Shown here in pieces: positions 7,589 through 15,220 of a stretch of 17,822 bases of DNA. The notes beneath the pieces are model-generated. The model saw only the letters and a program-made list of their open reading frames with translations. It made no database searches and had not been told where the DNA came from. The translations under genes were made by a program, and so were the position numbers. Source of the stretch: JBCBWG01 sp039186015 (GTDB lineage: Bacteria; Pseudomonadota; Alphaproteobacteria; Rhizobiales; Hyphomicrobiaceae); contig JBCDAH010000107.1 of NCBI GenBank assembly GCA_039186015.1, positions 1-17,822 on the forward strand. The letters run 5' to 3'. How positions within the stretch are numbered: the stretch's first letter is position 1; each line of letters begins with the position of its first letter.

Positions 7589-8526
7589 CCGATGTCACAA
7601 TCGTGGAAGTCGCGCCACGCGATGGGTTCCAGGTGATCAAGCCGTTCATTGATACGGACTTGAAAGTTCGTGTCTGCGAAGCGTTGGCCAAGTCCGGGCT
7701 CCAGAGAATGGAGATCGGTGCGTTTGTCTCGCCGAAGGCAATCCCGCAAATGGCCGACATTCGCGAGGTGCTGGAGCATGCGCGCCTGCCGGAGACGCTG
7801 CGCCTCCAAGTTTTGGTGCCGAACCGCAAGGGCTTTGAAGCCGCGCTGGCCGCCGGTTGCCGGGAGATCTGCTGGGTGCTCTCGCTGTCAGAAAGCCATA
7901 ACCAGAACAATGTCCGCCGGTCGGTCGAAGAGAGCTTTCTCGATTTCGAGCGGGCATGGGACGAGTTCGGCAGTCAGACGGCACTGCTGCGGTTCAACTT
8001 CGCCACCAGCTTCGATTGTCCGTTTGAGGGGCGCACCGATGAGGCCAAGGTGTTTGCGGGTGTCGAGCGGATCATGCAGCGTGTCGACAAGCTCGAATTC
8101 GGCATCGCGGACACAACCGGGCGGGCGGCAACCGATCATGTGAAGACGCTGTTCCGCTCGCTCGTCGACCGCTACCAGAGCGATCGTGTTGCCTTCTGTT
8201 TCCACGGACACGACACATACAACTTAGGGGTGGCCAATGCACTTGCCGCATACGACGCGGGTGTGCAACTGATCGATGGCGCCGCAGGAGGATTGGGCGG
8301 ATGTCCGTTTGCGCCGGGGGCGTCGGGAAACACAGCGACGGAAGATCTTGTGTTTGCTTTCGAACACATGGGTGTTCGCACCGGCATTGATCTGTCGGCC
8401 CTATTGGAGGCCGCAGATTTGGCGGCGTCCGTTGCGCCCGAGCAAGCCGCAGGGCGGATCCGACATGTTGCGCGCGCGCGCGTGTTGTCGGGTTTCGGGG
8501 CGCATGCGAAAGGGACTGCCGCTTAG
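7585..8526 (+). CDS. HMG-CoA lyase-family aldolase-type enzyme
   Basis: This 313-residue TIM-barrel carbon-carbon lyase belongs to the HMGL-like/pyruvate carboxyltransferase family. It shows VEVAPRDGFQ (residues 8-17, R12 and D13), the metal-binding pair FHGHD (H207, H209), and GGLGGCPFAPGASGN (235-249) with the active-site-loop cysteine C240 and metal ligand N249. All catalytic positions known for 3-hydroxy-3-methylglutaryl-CoA lyase are present. The 4-bp overlap with the CoA-transferase gene suggests the transferase supplies its acyl-CoA substrate. No leucine-degradation genes (acyl-CoA dehydrogenase, MCC carboxylase, enoyl-CoA hydratase) are nearby, so it may cleave a different 3-hydroxyacyl-CoA or citramalyl-like ester. 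Family is near certain, substrate open. Confidence 0.93.
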   Translation: MTDVTIVEVAPRDGFQVIKPFIDTDLKVRVCEALAKSGLQRMEIGAFVSPKAIPQMADIREVLEHARLPETLRLQVLVPNRKGFEAALAAGCREICWVLSLSESHNQNNVRRSVEESFLDFERAWDEFGSQTALLRFNFATSFDCPFEGRTDEAKVFAGVERIMQRVDKLEFGIADTTGRAATDHVKTLFRSLVDRYQSDRVAFCFHGHDTYNLGVANALAAYDAGVQLIDGAAGGLGGCPFAPGASGNTATEDLVFAFEHMGVRTGIDLSALLEAADLAASVAPEQAAGRIRHVARARVLSGFGAHAKGTAA

Positions 8527-8566
8527 CAGGTTCGAGCTTTGATCTGAACGCGTATCGGAGAGGATT

Positions 8567-8869
8567 ATGTTCGCGGTTGTCGTGTTTTTCGAGGTTAAGC
8601 CGGCGCATGTTGCAGAGTTTGCAGATGCGGTTTCAGCAAACGCCAAGGCTTCTGTCGAAACGGAGCCGGGGTGCCAGCAGTTCGACGTTTGTCGCAGTTC
8701 AGACGATCCGCAAACGTTCTTTCTATATGAGATTTACGACGACAGGGCCGCGTTCGAGGCCCACAAGGCCACGGAGCATTTTGCAGGGTTTGATGCCATC
8801 AGTGCGCCGTGGGTCACGAGCAAAAAAGTGCTCACCTACGATGTGTTCGCGCCGAATGCGACACGCTAA
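8567..8869 (+). CDS. ABM-domain protein, putative quinol monooxygenase
   Basis: This 100-residue single-domain protein has the antibiotic-biosynthesis-monooxygenase (ABM) fold: an initial strand (MFAVVVFFEVKP), a helix (about 13-30), ETEPGCQQFDVCRSSDDP, then FFLYEIYDDRAAFEAHKATEHF (about 51-72). YE.Y.D..A...H...HF is the usual YgiN/LsrG-type signature. Such proteins are cofactor-free oxygenases, isomerases or dimeric binding proteins. The start at ATG 8567 has GGAGAGG upstream. It follows the lyase gene by 40 bp on the same strand with no terminator between, so it is probably the third gene of the CoA-transferase/lyase operon. A role in that pathway is inferred from position only. Confidence 0.86.
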   Translation: MFAVVVFFEVKPAHVAEFADAVSANAKASVETEPGCQQFDVCRSSDDPQTFFLYEIYDDRAAFEAHKATEHFAGFDAISAPWVTSKKVLTYDVFAPNATR

Positions 8870-8943
8870 CGTCAATTCGTCTCGTTACGAGGGTTTTGCG
8901 TCGCGAACCTGGGCGGCGCATGTGAGGAACGACGGAGACTTCG

Positions 8944-10413
8944 ATGTTGCGGAGTTTGCTTGCCTGCGCGCTGGTATTGTTCTCGAGCTTTCCCAGTTTG
9001 GCCGAGCGACGTCTCGCAATGGTCATTGGTAACGGGGCCTACGAACATGCGGCGCCGCTGATCAACCCGGCAAACGACGCGAGTGATATCGCCGTTGCGT
9101 TGAGAGAAGCGGGCTTCGACGTTATCCTGGGATTGGATTTGGGCAAGGTCGCGCTGGAGCAGAAACTCCGGGAGTTTTCGAAGCGCATAGATCAGGCTGA
9201 TGTGGCGCTGTTGTTTTATGCGGGCCACGGCTTGCAGGTGTCGGGACGCAATTATCTGGTGCCCGTTGATGCCCGCCTGGCCAACGAGCGTGACCTCGAT
9301 TTCGAAGCGGTTCGCCTGGAGTTCATACTGGCGCAGATGGAGCTCGGGCGCGAAGGCAAGACGAGCTTGGTCTTTCTGGATGCCTGCCGGGACAATCCGT
9401 TAGCGCGCAATCTGGCACGGTCCATGGGCACGCGATCGGCTGCGTTGGGCCGTGGCCTCGCGCAGGTGAAATCCGGTGTTGGAACGTTCATCTCCTTTTC
9501 CACGCAGCCCGGCAACGTCGCGGTGGACGGCCAGGGGCGGAATTCTCCGTTCACGGCCGCACTTGCACGTCACATTCGCGCACGCGGCGTGACGCTCAAC
9601 GGGACAATGATCCGTGTCCGCCGCGATGTCATCAAGACGACACGTGGCAAACAGGTGCCCTGGGACCATTCCGCTTTGACCGGCGAGTTTTACTTTCACC
9701 CGCCGGAAGCCGGAGCAACAGGTTCGGCTGGCACGCCGACGCTGAAGGATGCCGTATCAGGAACCGGTAATGTTGCGGCACTTGCACGACGGCTGAAAGA
9801 GCTGGAAGCCACAATCAAACGCCGGGAGCAAGATGCGGCGACGACGCGTGACTCGCAAAAGGCGGATCTGGAGTATCGCATTCGCGATCTGGAACGGGCC
9901 CAGCGCGCCGATCAGCGCAAAGTTTTCGACATCATGCGCAAGTTCTCGAGCGTTCGTGATGCGCGCGAGCGGGCTGAGATCAGTCGGAATCGGCATCAGT
10001 TGTCGGTTGGGATGATTCAGAGAGGTCGTGAGATCAAACGGCTGAGGGCCGAACTTGCCGCACTCTCCGGCGCCGATGACCGCGCTGCGAAATCGACGGA
10101 TGGCGCCACGGCCTCTGGGGCAACCAAGTCAGGATCGTCGTGTCCACGTTTGCCGCCGAACGCATCAGATCCGGTTGCACTCAAGGTCGGCAGTCGCGTC
10201 TGTTCCGCGACGGGCACGGAGTCTGCGCGTGTCGTTCGCATTGCAGACCGGGCGATCGCGTTCTCGGTCAATGGCGGACGCGAGTTTACGTGTCGCGCAG
10301 GCGAGACCTGCCAGTTTGATTGGCGGAAGTCGGAGTCTCCGTACTTCACCATTCGCGCGCAGTCCGATACGGCACGCGGCATTGAACCGAGCGGGGCGTT
10401 GGTTCCGCGTTAG
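8944..10413 (+). CDS. Exported caspase-like (peptidase C14) protein with coiled coil
   Basis: This protein has 489 residues. A signal peptide (1-20, ending SLA before ERR) leads into a caspase-like domain (22-252) opening with RLAMVIGNGAYEHAAPLINPANDASDI. The catalytic pair is H95 in FYAGHGLQ and C148 in LDACRDNP, both intact. A charged helical stretch (about 276-375, rich in E, K and R) looks like a coiled coil. A Ser/Thr/Ala-rich linker follows, then a compact C-terminal segment (398-475) with four cysteines (400, 420, 450, 456) that could form two disulfides. Export places the peptidase in the periplasm. The GGAG site 6 bp before ATG 8944 supports the start. The small exported protein gene begins 28 bp after its stop, probably in one operon. 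Targets are unknown. Confidence 0.9.
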   Translation: MLRSLLACALVLFSSFPSLAERRLAMVIGNGAYEHAAPLINPANDASDIAVALREAGFDVILGLDLGKVALEQKLREFSKRIDQADVALLFYAGHGLQVSGRNYLVPVDARLANERDLDFEAVRLEFILAQMELGREGKTSLVFLDACRDNPLARNLARSMGTRSAALGRGLAQVKSGVGTFISFSTQPGNVAVDGQGRNSPFTAALARHIRARGVTLNGTMIRVRRDVIKTTRGKQVPWDHSALTGEFYFHPPEAGATGSAGTPTLKDAVSGTGNVAALARRLKELEATIKRREQDAATTRDSQKADLEYRIRDLERAQRADQRKVFDIMRKFSSVRDARERAEISRNRHQLSVGMIQRGREIKRLRAELAALSGADDRAAKSTDGATASGATKSGSSCPRLPPNASDPVALKVGSRVCSATGTESARVVRIADRAIAFSVNGGREFTCRAGETCQFDWRKSESPYFTIRAQSDTARGIEPSGALVPR

Positions 10414-10441
10414 ATTGGGACGCCAAGGAGAGACGGCTAGA

Positions 10442-10864
10442 ATGTTTGCTCTGACAAAAGTATTGCTGGCTGCGGTTGCGAGCCTTGTGCTTACGGGCCC
10501 GGTGCTGGCTCAGCAGAAGGTCGAGGTCAAGTCCGCTGATGCGGTGCTGGTGCCGGCAGCCAAACTCTATCGGATTGATGATGGCGTGTTTGCTCTGCGT
10601 CCCGGCATGTCGGTGGATTTGACGAACCGCCAGATTCTCTTGACCTTCGACCCGTCCCCGCGGAGCGCACGGGAGATTGATTTTGCGATTCTCGTGAGCG
10701 GGCGGACGATGCGGGTGCGTGCCGGCACTCGCGTTGATTTCAAAAGGCTGCGCGCAACTGAAGAGTTCGTTAAGGACAAGGCGCGCTGCTTCCTCGACGT
10801 GATCTCCTACATCAAGCCGCGCGGCGCCGCACCCAAAGCGACGTTTCGCGTCAGCTGTATCTAG
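10442..10864 (+). CDS. Small exported protein downstream of the caspase-like gene
   Basis: This 140-residue protein is of unknown family. A signal peptide (MFALTKVLLAAVASLVLTGPVLA, 1-23) is followed by a mature part predicted by eye to be mostly beta strands. Its last third has two cysteines (C115 and C139, the latter the penultimate residue) that could form one disulfide. ATG 10442 is chosen because AAGGAGAG lies upstream and a classical signal peptide begins there; the frame is open much further upstream, but that part overlaps the caspase-like gene and is a shadow. The 28-bp gap and shared strand indicate co-transcription with the caspase-like gene. It might be a partner, substrate or inhibitor; that is inference from position. 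Confidence 0.8.
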   Translation: MFALTKVLLAAVASLVLTGPVLAQQKVEVKSADAVLVPAAKLYRIDDGVFALRPGMSVDLTNRQILLTFDPSPRSAREIDFAILVSGRTMRVRAGTRVDFKRLRATEEFVKDKARCFLDVISYIKPRGAAPKATFRVSCI

Positions 10865-10914
10865 ACCATTTCTGCCCTGACAAGCGGACGACCAGGAAGC
10901 GGCGACGGAGCGCT

Positions 10915-11757
10915 TCACTCGCAGAGGTCCTGGTCGATCAACCAGCGCGCCGACGGGAGGATGTCCTCGGGAGTTTTCATTTCGAGAACCAGCCGCGGTC
11001 GATGACTGAGTTCACCAATCGCGCGGAACACTTCCGTCCACGGGATATCGCCTTCTCCGATTTGCCAGTGCCGATCTGCATAGCCATCGCCGTCCTGCAA
11101 GTGAACGTGCGCGAGGGCCCCTCCTGCCGCGCGCACGAAGACGTCCACGGGCGGAGCGCCGGTCGATTTATGTGCGTAGAACGCATGTCCCGTGTCGATC
11201 GAGACCTGGACAGCCGCGCTGTTGAACGATTGCGCGAGAAGATGCCGCTCCTGCGGGTCTCGGTCCTCGATGTTCTCGATCACGATGACCACGCCTTCGC
11301 GTTCGGCAAGGGCAACGGCTTCGCCGAGCGTGGAGTGCACGCGCTGATAGAGGTGTTCGCGCGCGCCCGGTCGAGTGTTCAGGTTGTGGCAATGCCATGT
11401 CGTAAAGGGACTATGAACGACGAGATGGGGCTGTCGGTCGGGGGCACTCAGTGTGGCGCAGGCCTCAACGCAAGTATTTAGGCGTTGCACGGCAATCTTA
11501 CGGATATCGGGATCAGCGGCGTCGAGTGTGAAAGAGATGAAAGGGCCATGGACGCCAATGCGACCGTTGTGGCCATCGAGGATCTTGCGGGCTCTTTGAA
11601 CATCATCGCGCCATGCGCCGCGCAGAACCTCGGGGCTCAAGAAATCTTGGATTTCCAAGTCGCGGTCCCGCTCAAGAATGAATCGCCGAAGAGCATCATC
11701 CTGCTCCAGCGCAGAAATCATCGTGGCAGCGCCCACAACTGGTTTGCTGTTTGTCAC
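10915..11757 (-). CDS. Sugar phosphate isomerase/epimerase-type TIM-barrel protein
   Basis: This 280-residue protein is of the xylose isomerase-like TIM-barrel (AP endonuclease 2) superfamily. Metal and substrate residues appear in the expected order: VHGPF (69-73), HSPFTTWH (115-122), E161 in VIENIED, D188/H191 in SIDTGHA, H219 with D222 in HVHLQDGDG, and E259 in LVLEMK. It would isomerise or epimerise a keto sugar or related hydroxy acid in the cytoplasm. The start appears to be GTG at 11757, with AGGAAGG about 9 nt upstream; an ATG nearby at 11762 is in another frame and hits a stop at once. The gene converges on the small exported protein gene with a 50-bp gap containing no obvious terminator. 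Exact activity is not assignable. Confidence 0.85.
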   Translation of the reverse strand: MTNSKPVVGAATMISALEQDDALRRFILERDRDLEIQDFLSPEVLRGAWRDDVQRARKILDGHNGRIGVHGPFISFTLDAADPDIRKIAVQRLNTCVEACATLSAPDRQPHLVVHSPFTTWHCHNLNTRPGAREHLYQRVHSTLGEAVALAEREGVVIVIENIEDRDPQERHLLAQSFNSAAVQVSIDTGHAFYAHKSTGAPPVDVFVRAAGGALAHVHLQDGDGYADRHWQIGEGDIPWTEVFRAIGELSHRPRLVLEMKTPEDILPSARWLIDQDLCE

Positions 11758-12128
11758 GGCATTGTCCCTTCCTCTGTCCGTAGCGCAGGCACCGCTCTTG
11801 CGATGACGTCAGACACTGGCTGCTGCTGATGACATGGGCATGACCGTGGCTTTCGATCGCGCTGACACGCCCGGCCAGGTGGGCATCAGTCCATACTTCA
11901 ATAAATCAGTAGGCGGATGGTTTGTGCGTTTTATTTTGTTTCAGTGATTTGCAATTCATAAACCGAATGATTGTGCAATTATCAGGAATTGATCGATCTC
12001 GAAGCGCAGTGTTCTATTTTGAAACATGGCATTTATTCTTGAGTAGCCGAAATCATATTTCAAACTTGATCTGTTTTTCTGGTGTGAGACTAATGCCGCC
12101 AGTAGCTCAAGGCGATTAAGGTCCTAAA
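11758..12128. other. 371-bp gene-free region, AT-rich in its right half
   Basis: This region separates the leftward TIM-barrel gene from the rightward TadG-like gene. From about 11900 to 12110 it is distinctly richer in A and T than the flanking genes and carries many short T-runs. It presumably holds both promoters and a long leader for the TadG-like gene. I see no strong -35/-10 pair; the best weak candidate is TTGATC (11989-11994) with TTCTAT 17 bp later. The reading frame spanning 11922-12119 has no good ribosome site or recognisable protein character. Confidence 0.5.
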
Positions 12129-13463
12129 ATGTTCAACAAGGAAAAGGTACGGCTGAACCGGAGTATGCGGTCACAGCCGATTAAGCGCCTGATGCGTGAC
12201 TTTGCGCACGATCGTAAAGGTGCTGTCGCAATCATGTTCGGCTTGATGCTGGTGATTGTGTTCGGGCTTACGGGTGCGGCAATCGATTACGGTCGTGCTG
12301 TGAATGCGCGACAAGCGACAATCAATGCTCTCGATTCTGCGGTGCTTGCTGCCGGACGTGCCCTGCAAGTGAACGGCGGCGACGTTTCCGCTGCGATTGC
12401 CGTTGCGGAGAAGTTCTACGAACAGGCGAAGTCGAGCAACCTGACGATCGACAACACCACGTTTGGTCTCACGGGAGACGGAAACGCAATCGAAGGAAAG
12501 ACGGCCGGGACCGTTGTCAGTCCATTTTTGGCCTTCATCGGGAAATCGCAACTGGACATCGATGTTACGGCGACCGCCATCCTCGCCGTTGACGGCAACG
12601 CCGGCACAAACGTGGAAGTTGCATTGATGCTCGATACGACCGGTTCGATGGGTGGCTCCAAGATGGTCGACCTCAAGGAGGCAGCTTCAGACCTGGTGAA
12701 CATCGTCGTGTGGGACGATCAATCGACGTACACGTCCCGTATCGCTCTGGTGCCGTTCGCCGACTACGTGAATGTCAGTGACACGTACTTCAAAACGGTC
12801 ACGAACAAAAACCCCAAGAAATCTGGCGATAGAACGAGCTGCGTGAAAGAGCGCGACTCGTCGACGTACCGATACACGGATGTAGCTCCGGGTTCCGGCA
12901 AGTACTTTGCGCGGTACACCGGAAGCAGCAACTGCCGTCCGAAGTCAGACAACATTCTGGTCCCGCTGACGTCTGACAAGACCGTCCTGACGAATGCCAT
13001 CAGCAAGCTGCGGACAGAAGGCATGACAGCGGGCCATCTGGGTATCAACTGGGCGTGGCTCACACTTTCGCCGAAGTGGGACTCCATCTGGCCGACTTCG
13101 AGCAGGCCGGCGCCCTACTCAGACATCACGACAATGCAAACCGTGAACGTTGGTGGTCAGGACTTAGAGGTTCAGAAACTGCGGAAGATTGCAGTCTTGA
13201 TGACCGACGGCTACTTCAACAGAAAGTACCTGGGTTCGAACAGCAACACGCAAGCGAAGGCACTGTGCGATGCGATGAAGCAGGAAGGTGTTGAAGTGTA
13301 CTCGGTCGTGTTCGGGTTGAGCCAGGGTTCGTCGGCGCACCAGACCATGAGCCATTGTGCAACGAGCCCGGATAGCTTCTACGATGCGCAAAGCGGCGCT
13401 GACCTGAAAGCCGCGTTCCGCGATATCGCTCTCAAAATCTCGATCTTGCGGTTGTCGCAATAG
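12129..13463 (+). CDS. TadG-like pilus-assembly/secretory protein with VWA domain
   Basis: This protein has 444 residues. A basic cytoplasmic stretch (about 1-30) is followed by RKGAVAIMFGLMLVIVFGLTGAAIDYGRAV (29-58), the hydrophobic TadE/TadG pilin-like segment that anchors the protein in the inner membrane. A von Willebrand A domain follows (about 162-440). Its metal-ion-dependent adhesion site is visible as DTTGS (169-173), T300 in GMTAGHLG and D360 in LMTDGYF. A long insertion (about 215-280) carries two cysteines (238, 269). The C-terminus FRDIALKISILRLSQ is typical of these proteins. Members assist Tad/Flp pilus assembly or cell-surface adhesion, but no other tad or flp genes are in the window. 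ATG 12129 has TAAGG upstream. An intrinsic terminator follows 50 bp after the stop. Confidence 0.88.
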   Translation: MFNKEKVRLNRSMRSQPIKRLMRDFAHDRKGAVAIMFGLMLVIVFGLTGAAIDYGRAVNARQATINALDSAVLAAGRALQVNGGDVSAAIAVAEKFYEQAKSSNLTIDNTTFGLTGDGNAIEGKTAGTVVSPFLAFIGKSQLDIDVTATAILAVDGNAGTNVEVALMLDTTGSMGGSKMVDLKEAASDLVNIVVWDDQSTYTSRIALVPFADYVNVSDTYFKTVTNKNPKKSGDRTSCVKERDSSTYRYTDVAPGSGKYFARYTGSSNCRPKSDNILVPLTSDKTVLTNAISKLRTEGMTAGHLGINWAWLTLSPKWDSIWPTSSRPAPYSDITTMQTVNVGGQDLEVQKLRKIAVLMTDGYFNRKYLGSNSNTQAKALCDAMKQEGVEVYSVVFGLSQGSSAHQTMSHCATSPDSFYDAQSGADLKAAFRDIALKISILRLSQ

Positions 13464-13513
13464 AAACGGCGTTGCAATAAAATAGAAGTCCATAACTGCG
13501 TTCAGAATAGATC

Positions 13514-13559
13514 GCGCCCAAGTTGCCCGTTATCGGCACCTTGGGCGCATTTTTGTTTT
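13514..13559 (+). terminator. Strong intrinsic terminator after the TadG-like gene
   Basis: GCGCCCAAG (13514-13522) pairs perfectly with CTTGGGCGC (13540-13548). An inner TGCC/GGCA pairing lies within the 17-nt loop, and ATTTTTGTTTT follows at once. Position and T-tract orientation assign it to the rightward TadG-like transcript. No separate terminator is evident for the leftward DUF992 gene in the remaining spacer. Confidence 0.9.
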
Positions 13560-13630
13560 GAGGGCAAGGTCTGCTCTCTGTCATCGATCAAACAGAGCGT
13601 GACTTCAGGTGCTCTTGTTTATGTACGCTA

Positions 13631-14137
13631 TCAGAGTTTCTCGAGGAATGTCAGCGAAAGCTGTTGCACGCCAACGGCCAGATTCAGCCCGGTTTGAGAT
13701 TCGACGCTGACCGGTTGAAGCGCAAATGAGCGGGCACCACCGCCGACCAGCGCGTTCGCTCCCAGGCCGACACCGACACTCGCTTTCGCACCGACGCCGA
13801 CGTAATCGCCATCGAGCGAGCCGACAACGTAGTTCGGACCGCCCAGGTCAGCCGGCGCGAAAACGCCCCACACGACCGTGGCGTTCGACGTGACACCGAT
13901 GTCGAGACCGTACTTCGTGACAACCGCGCGGTAGCGGCCCAGCTGCTTGCCGGATACGGAGGTGAAATTGCACAGGAACTCCTTGCGCGACACAAGGATT
14001 TGCCCCCAGCCACCGCGACCTTTGCACTCCAGGACGCCGGCCTCGATTCTGGGCTGCGCGCTGGCAGGGGTGCCGAGGGCGCCGATGCCTGCAAGCACAG
14101 TGGCGGCTAAGGCTGTAAAAGCGAGAATACGTGACAT
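13631..14137 (-). CDS. DUF992 family secreted protein
   Basis: This 168-residue protein has a signal peptide (1-27, ending ASA before QP). The mature domain shows the DUF992 pattern: AGVLECKGRGGWG (33-45), ILVSRKEFLCNF with a second cysteine, GRYRAVVTKYGLDIGVT, then WGVFAP. A glycine/alanine/valine-rich stretch follows (about 110-140). C38 and C56 probably form a disulfide. DUF992 proteins are small exported proteins widespread in Hyphomicrobiales and have no established function. The start is ATG 14137 with a GAGAG site upstream. The 69-bp gap to the next leftward gene upstream would allow co-transcription with it, which is possible but unproven. Confidence 0.87.
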   Translation of the reverse strand: MSRILAFTALAATVLAGIGALGTPASAQPRIEAGVLECKGRGGWGQILVSRKEFLCNFTSVSGKQLGRYRAVVTKYGLDIGVTSNATVVWGVFAPADLGGPNYVVGSLDGDYVGVGAKASVGVGLGANALVGGGARSFALQPVSVESQTGLNLAVGVQQLSLTFLEKL

Positions 14138-14206
14138 ATTGGCTCTCTGCTTGGCTTTCTGCTGTGTTGAACCCTGCGGCCATGGCGTGCCGCAGGCGAC
14201 TGTCTG

Positions 14207-15010
14207 CTAACTCACCCGCCCCTGGTCCAGTCTGTGAACGAGGCCTTTTGTCTCGGGCTTCCAGGCCGGATACCGCTCAAGGATGAGCGGGTCATGTCCA
14301 GGGACCACATTGGTTCGATCGACGGCCAAAGCTTCGAGCGTATCGAAGCTGGCGAGCATATCCTCCACCGAATGAACAATGGGGAACGGTTTACGCTGCT
14401 CAAAGTTCTCATAGAAGTGTGCAGCGTCGACGGCAAGTACTATCGGTCCACGTTCAGTCATGACACGGATGGATTGCATGCCCTTCGAGTGTCCGGGGGT
14501 ATGGTGAACCGTGACACCCGGCGCAACTTGCCCGTCACCGTTGTGGAACTGCACGCGTCCCGCGTAGATGCTTTTGACCATTTCGCAGACGTGGTCGGCC
14601 GAAAAGGGGCGCCGCAAGGCCTCGTCACACATACAGCGTCCGGTCGCGTAGGCCATCTCGGCGTCTTGAAGATGGAACTGCGCCTTTGGAAAGTCGTAGA
14701 GCGTGCCGGCGTGGTCGAAATGAAGGTGTGAGACAATCAGCGTCTCAACCGTTTCAACGTCGACATCGACGTCTTTGAGAACTTCGCGGGGTAGGGCGGT
14801 GATCGCGCGCCCACGCGCAGCCGCCTCTTTATGGTCGAAGCCGCAGTCCACCACGATGGTGCGATTGGCATTCCGAATAACCCACACGAAAAAATCGATT
14901 GGCATGGGCGCAGCATGATCATCGTCCATAATGAAATTGTCGCGGCGCCAGCGATTTTTCATTTCCGCATACTTGATGGCGAGGACTTCATAGGTTTCTG
15001 TTTCTGACAT
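14207..15010 (-). CDS. Metallo-beta-lactamase-fold hydrolase, N-acyl homoserine lactonase-like
   Basis: This 267-residue MBL-fold enzyme has a complete dinuclear metal site: SHLHFDHAG (H95, H97, D99, H100), H174 in HHTPGHS, D195 in VLAVDAAHF and H239 in VVPGHDP. The SHLHFDHAG form, followed by a short FPKAQFHLQDAEMAYA segment, is characteristic of the AiiA/AttM quorum-quenching lactonase family. Many relatives act on other lactones or esters, so signal degradation is inference. No signal peptide is present, so it is cytoplasmic. ATG 15010 is chosen because the frame upstream (to 15130) looks non-coding; AGAGGA lies about 13 nt upstream, a longish spacing. It is divergent from malonyl-CoA decarboxylase, sharing 210 bp. 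Confidence 0.85.
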   Translation of the reverse strand: MSETETYEVLAIKYAEMKNRWRRDNFIMDDDHAAPMPIDFFVWVIRNANRTIVVDCGFDHKEAAARGRAITALPREVLKDVDVDVETVETLIVSHLHFDHAGTLYDFPKAQFHLQDAEMAYATGRCMCDEALRRPFSADHVCEMVKSIYAGRVQFHNGDGQVAPGVTVHHTPGHSKGMQSIRVMTERGPIVLAVDAAHFYENFEQRKPFPIVHSVEDMLASFDTLEALAVDRTNVVPGHDPLILERYPAWKPETKGLVHRLDQGRVS

Positions 15011-15220
15011 GGTGGCGGCGTTATCCTCTCTTGCTTTACAGCGTGCTGTCAGGATGGGCCGGGAGATGCGGTGCTGTCGAGCGCTGGCCGGACGGCGTGA
15101 TGGTGCGGGCCGGTTCCAGCGCAACCTCAAATGCTCTGGAGCGTCGGCCTAATCCTGCTGCGGTTCCAGTATCTTCTATCGACAGACGCGTGCGCGGCAA
15201 ACGGCTGGATTGGCAAGAGC
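15011..15220. promoter_or_regulatory. Divergent intergenic region, lactonase-like gene / malonyl-CoA decarboxylase
   Basis: This 210-bp spacer must hold the promoters of both genes. The only dyad that stands out is ACAGC-GT-GCTGT (15038-15049), 28 bp upstream of the leftward start. No clear -35/-10 pair was found on either strand. Confidence 0.4.

Noticed and set aside
8882..8902. CTCG-TTA-CGAG followed by GGTTTT as a terminator after the ABM gene
   Set aside because: The stem is only four base pairs and the T-run is short, so I would not call it.
10055..10441. N-terminal extension of the small exported protein's reading frame
   Set aside because: It overlaps the caspase-like gene in another frame; the signal peptide and ribosome site place the true start at 10442.
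12027..12042. TGGCAT...TTGA resembling a sigma-54 promoter upstream of the TadG-like gene
   Set aside because: The spacing is one base too long and the -12 element reads GA instead of GC.
11922..12119. A 65-codon open frame in the AT-rich spacer before the TadG-like gene
   Set aside because: No ribosome site, no recognisable protein features, and its content reflects the AT-rich leader rather than coding bias.
14234..14731. 165-codon rightward open frame opposite the lactonase-like gene
   Set aside because: It is a shadow of the leftward MBL-fold gene, whose catalytic motifs are unambiguous.
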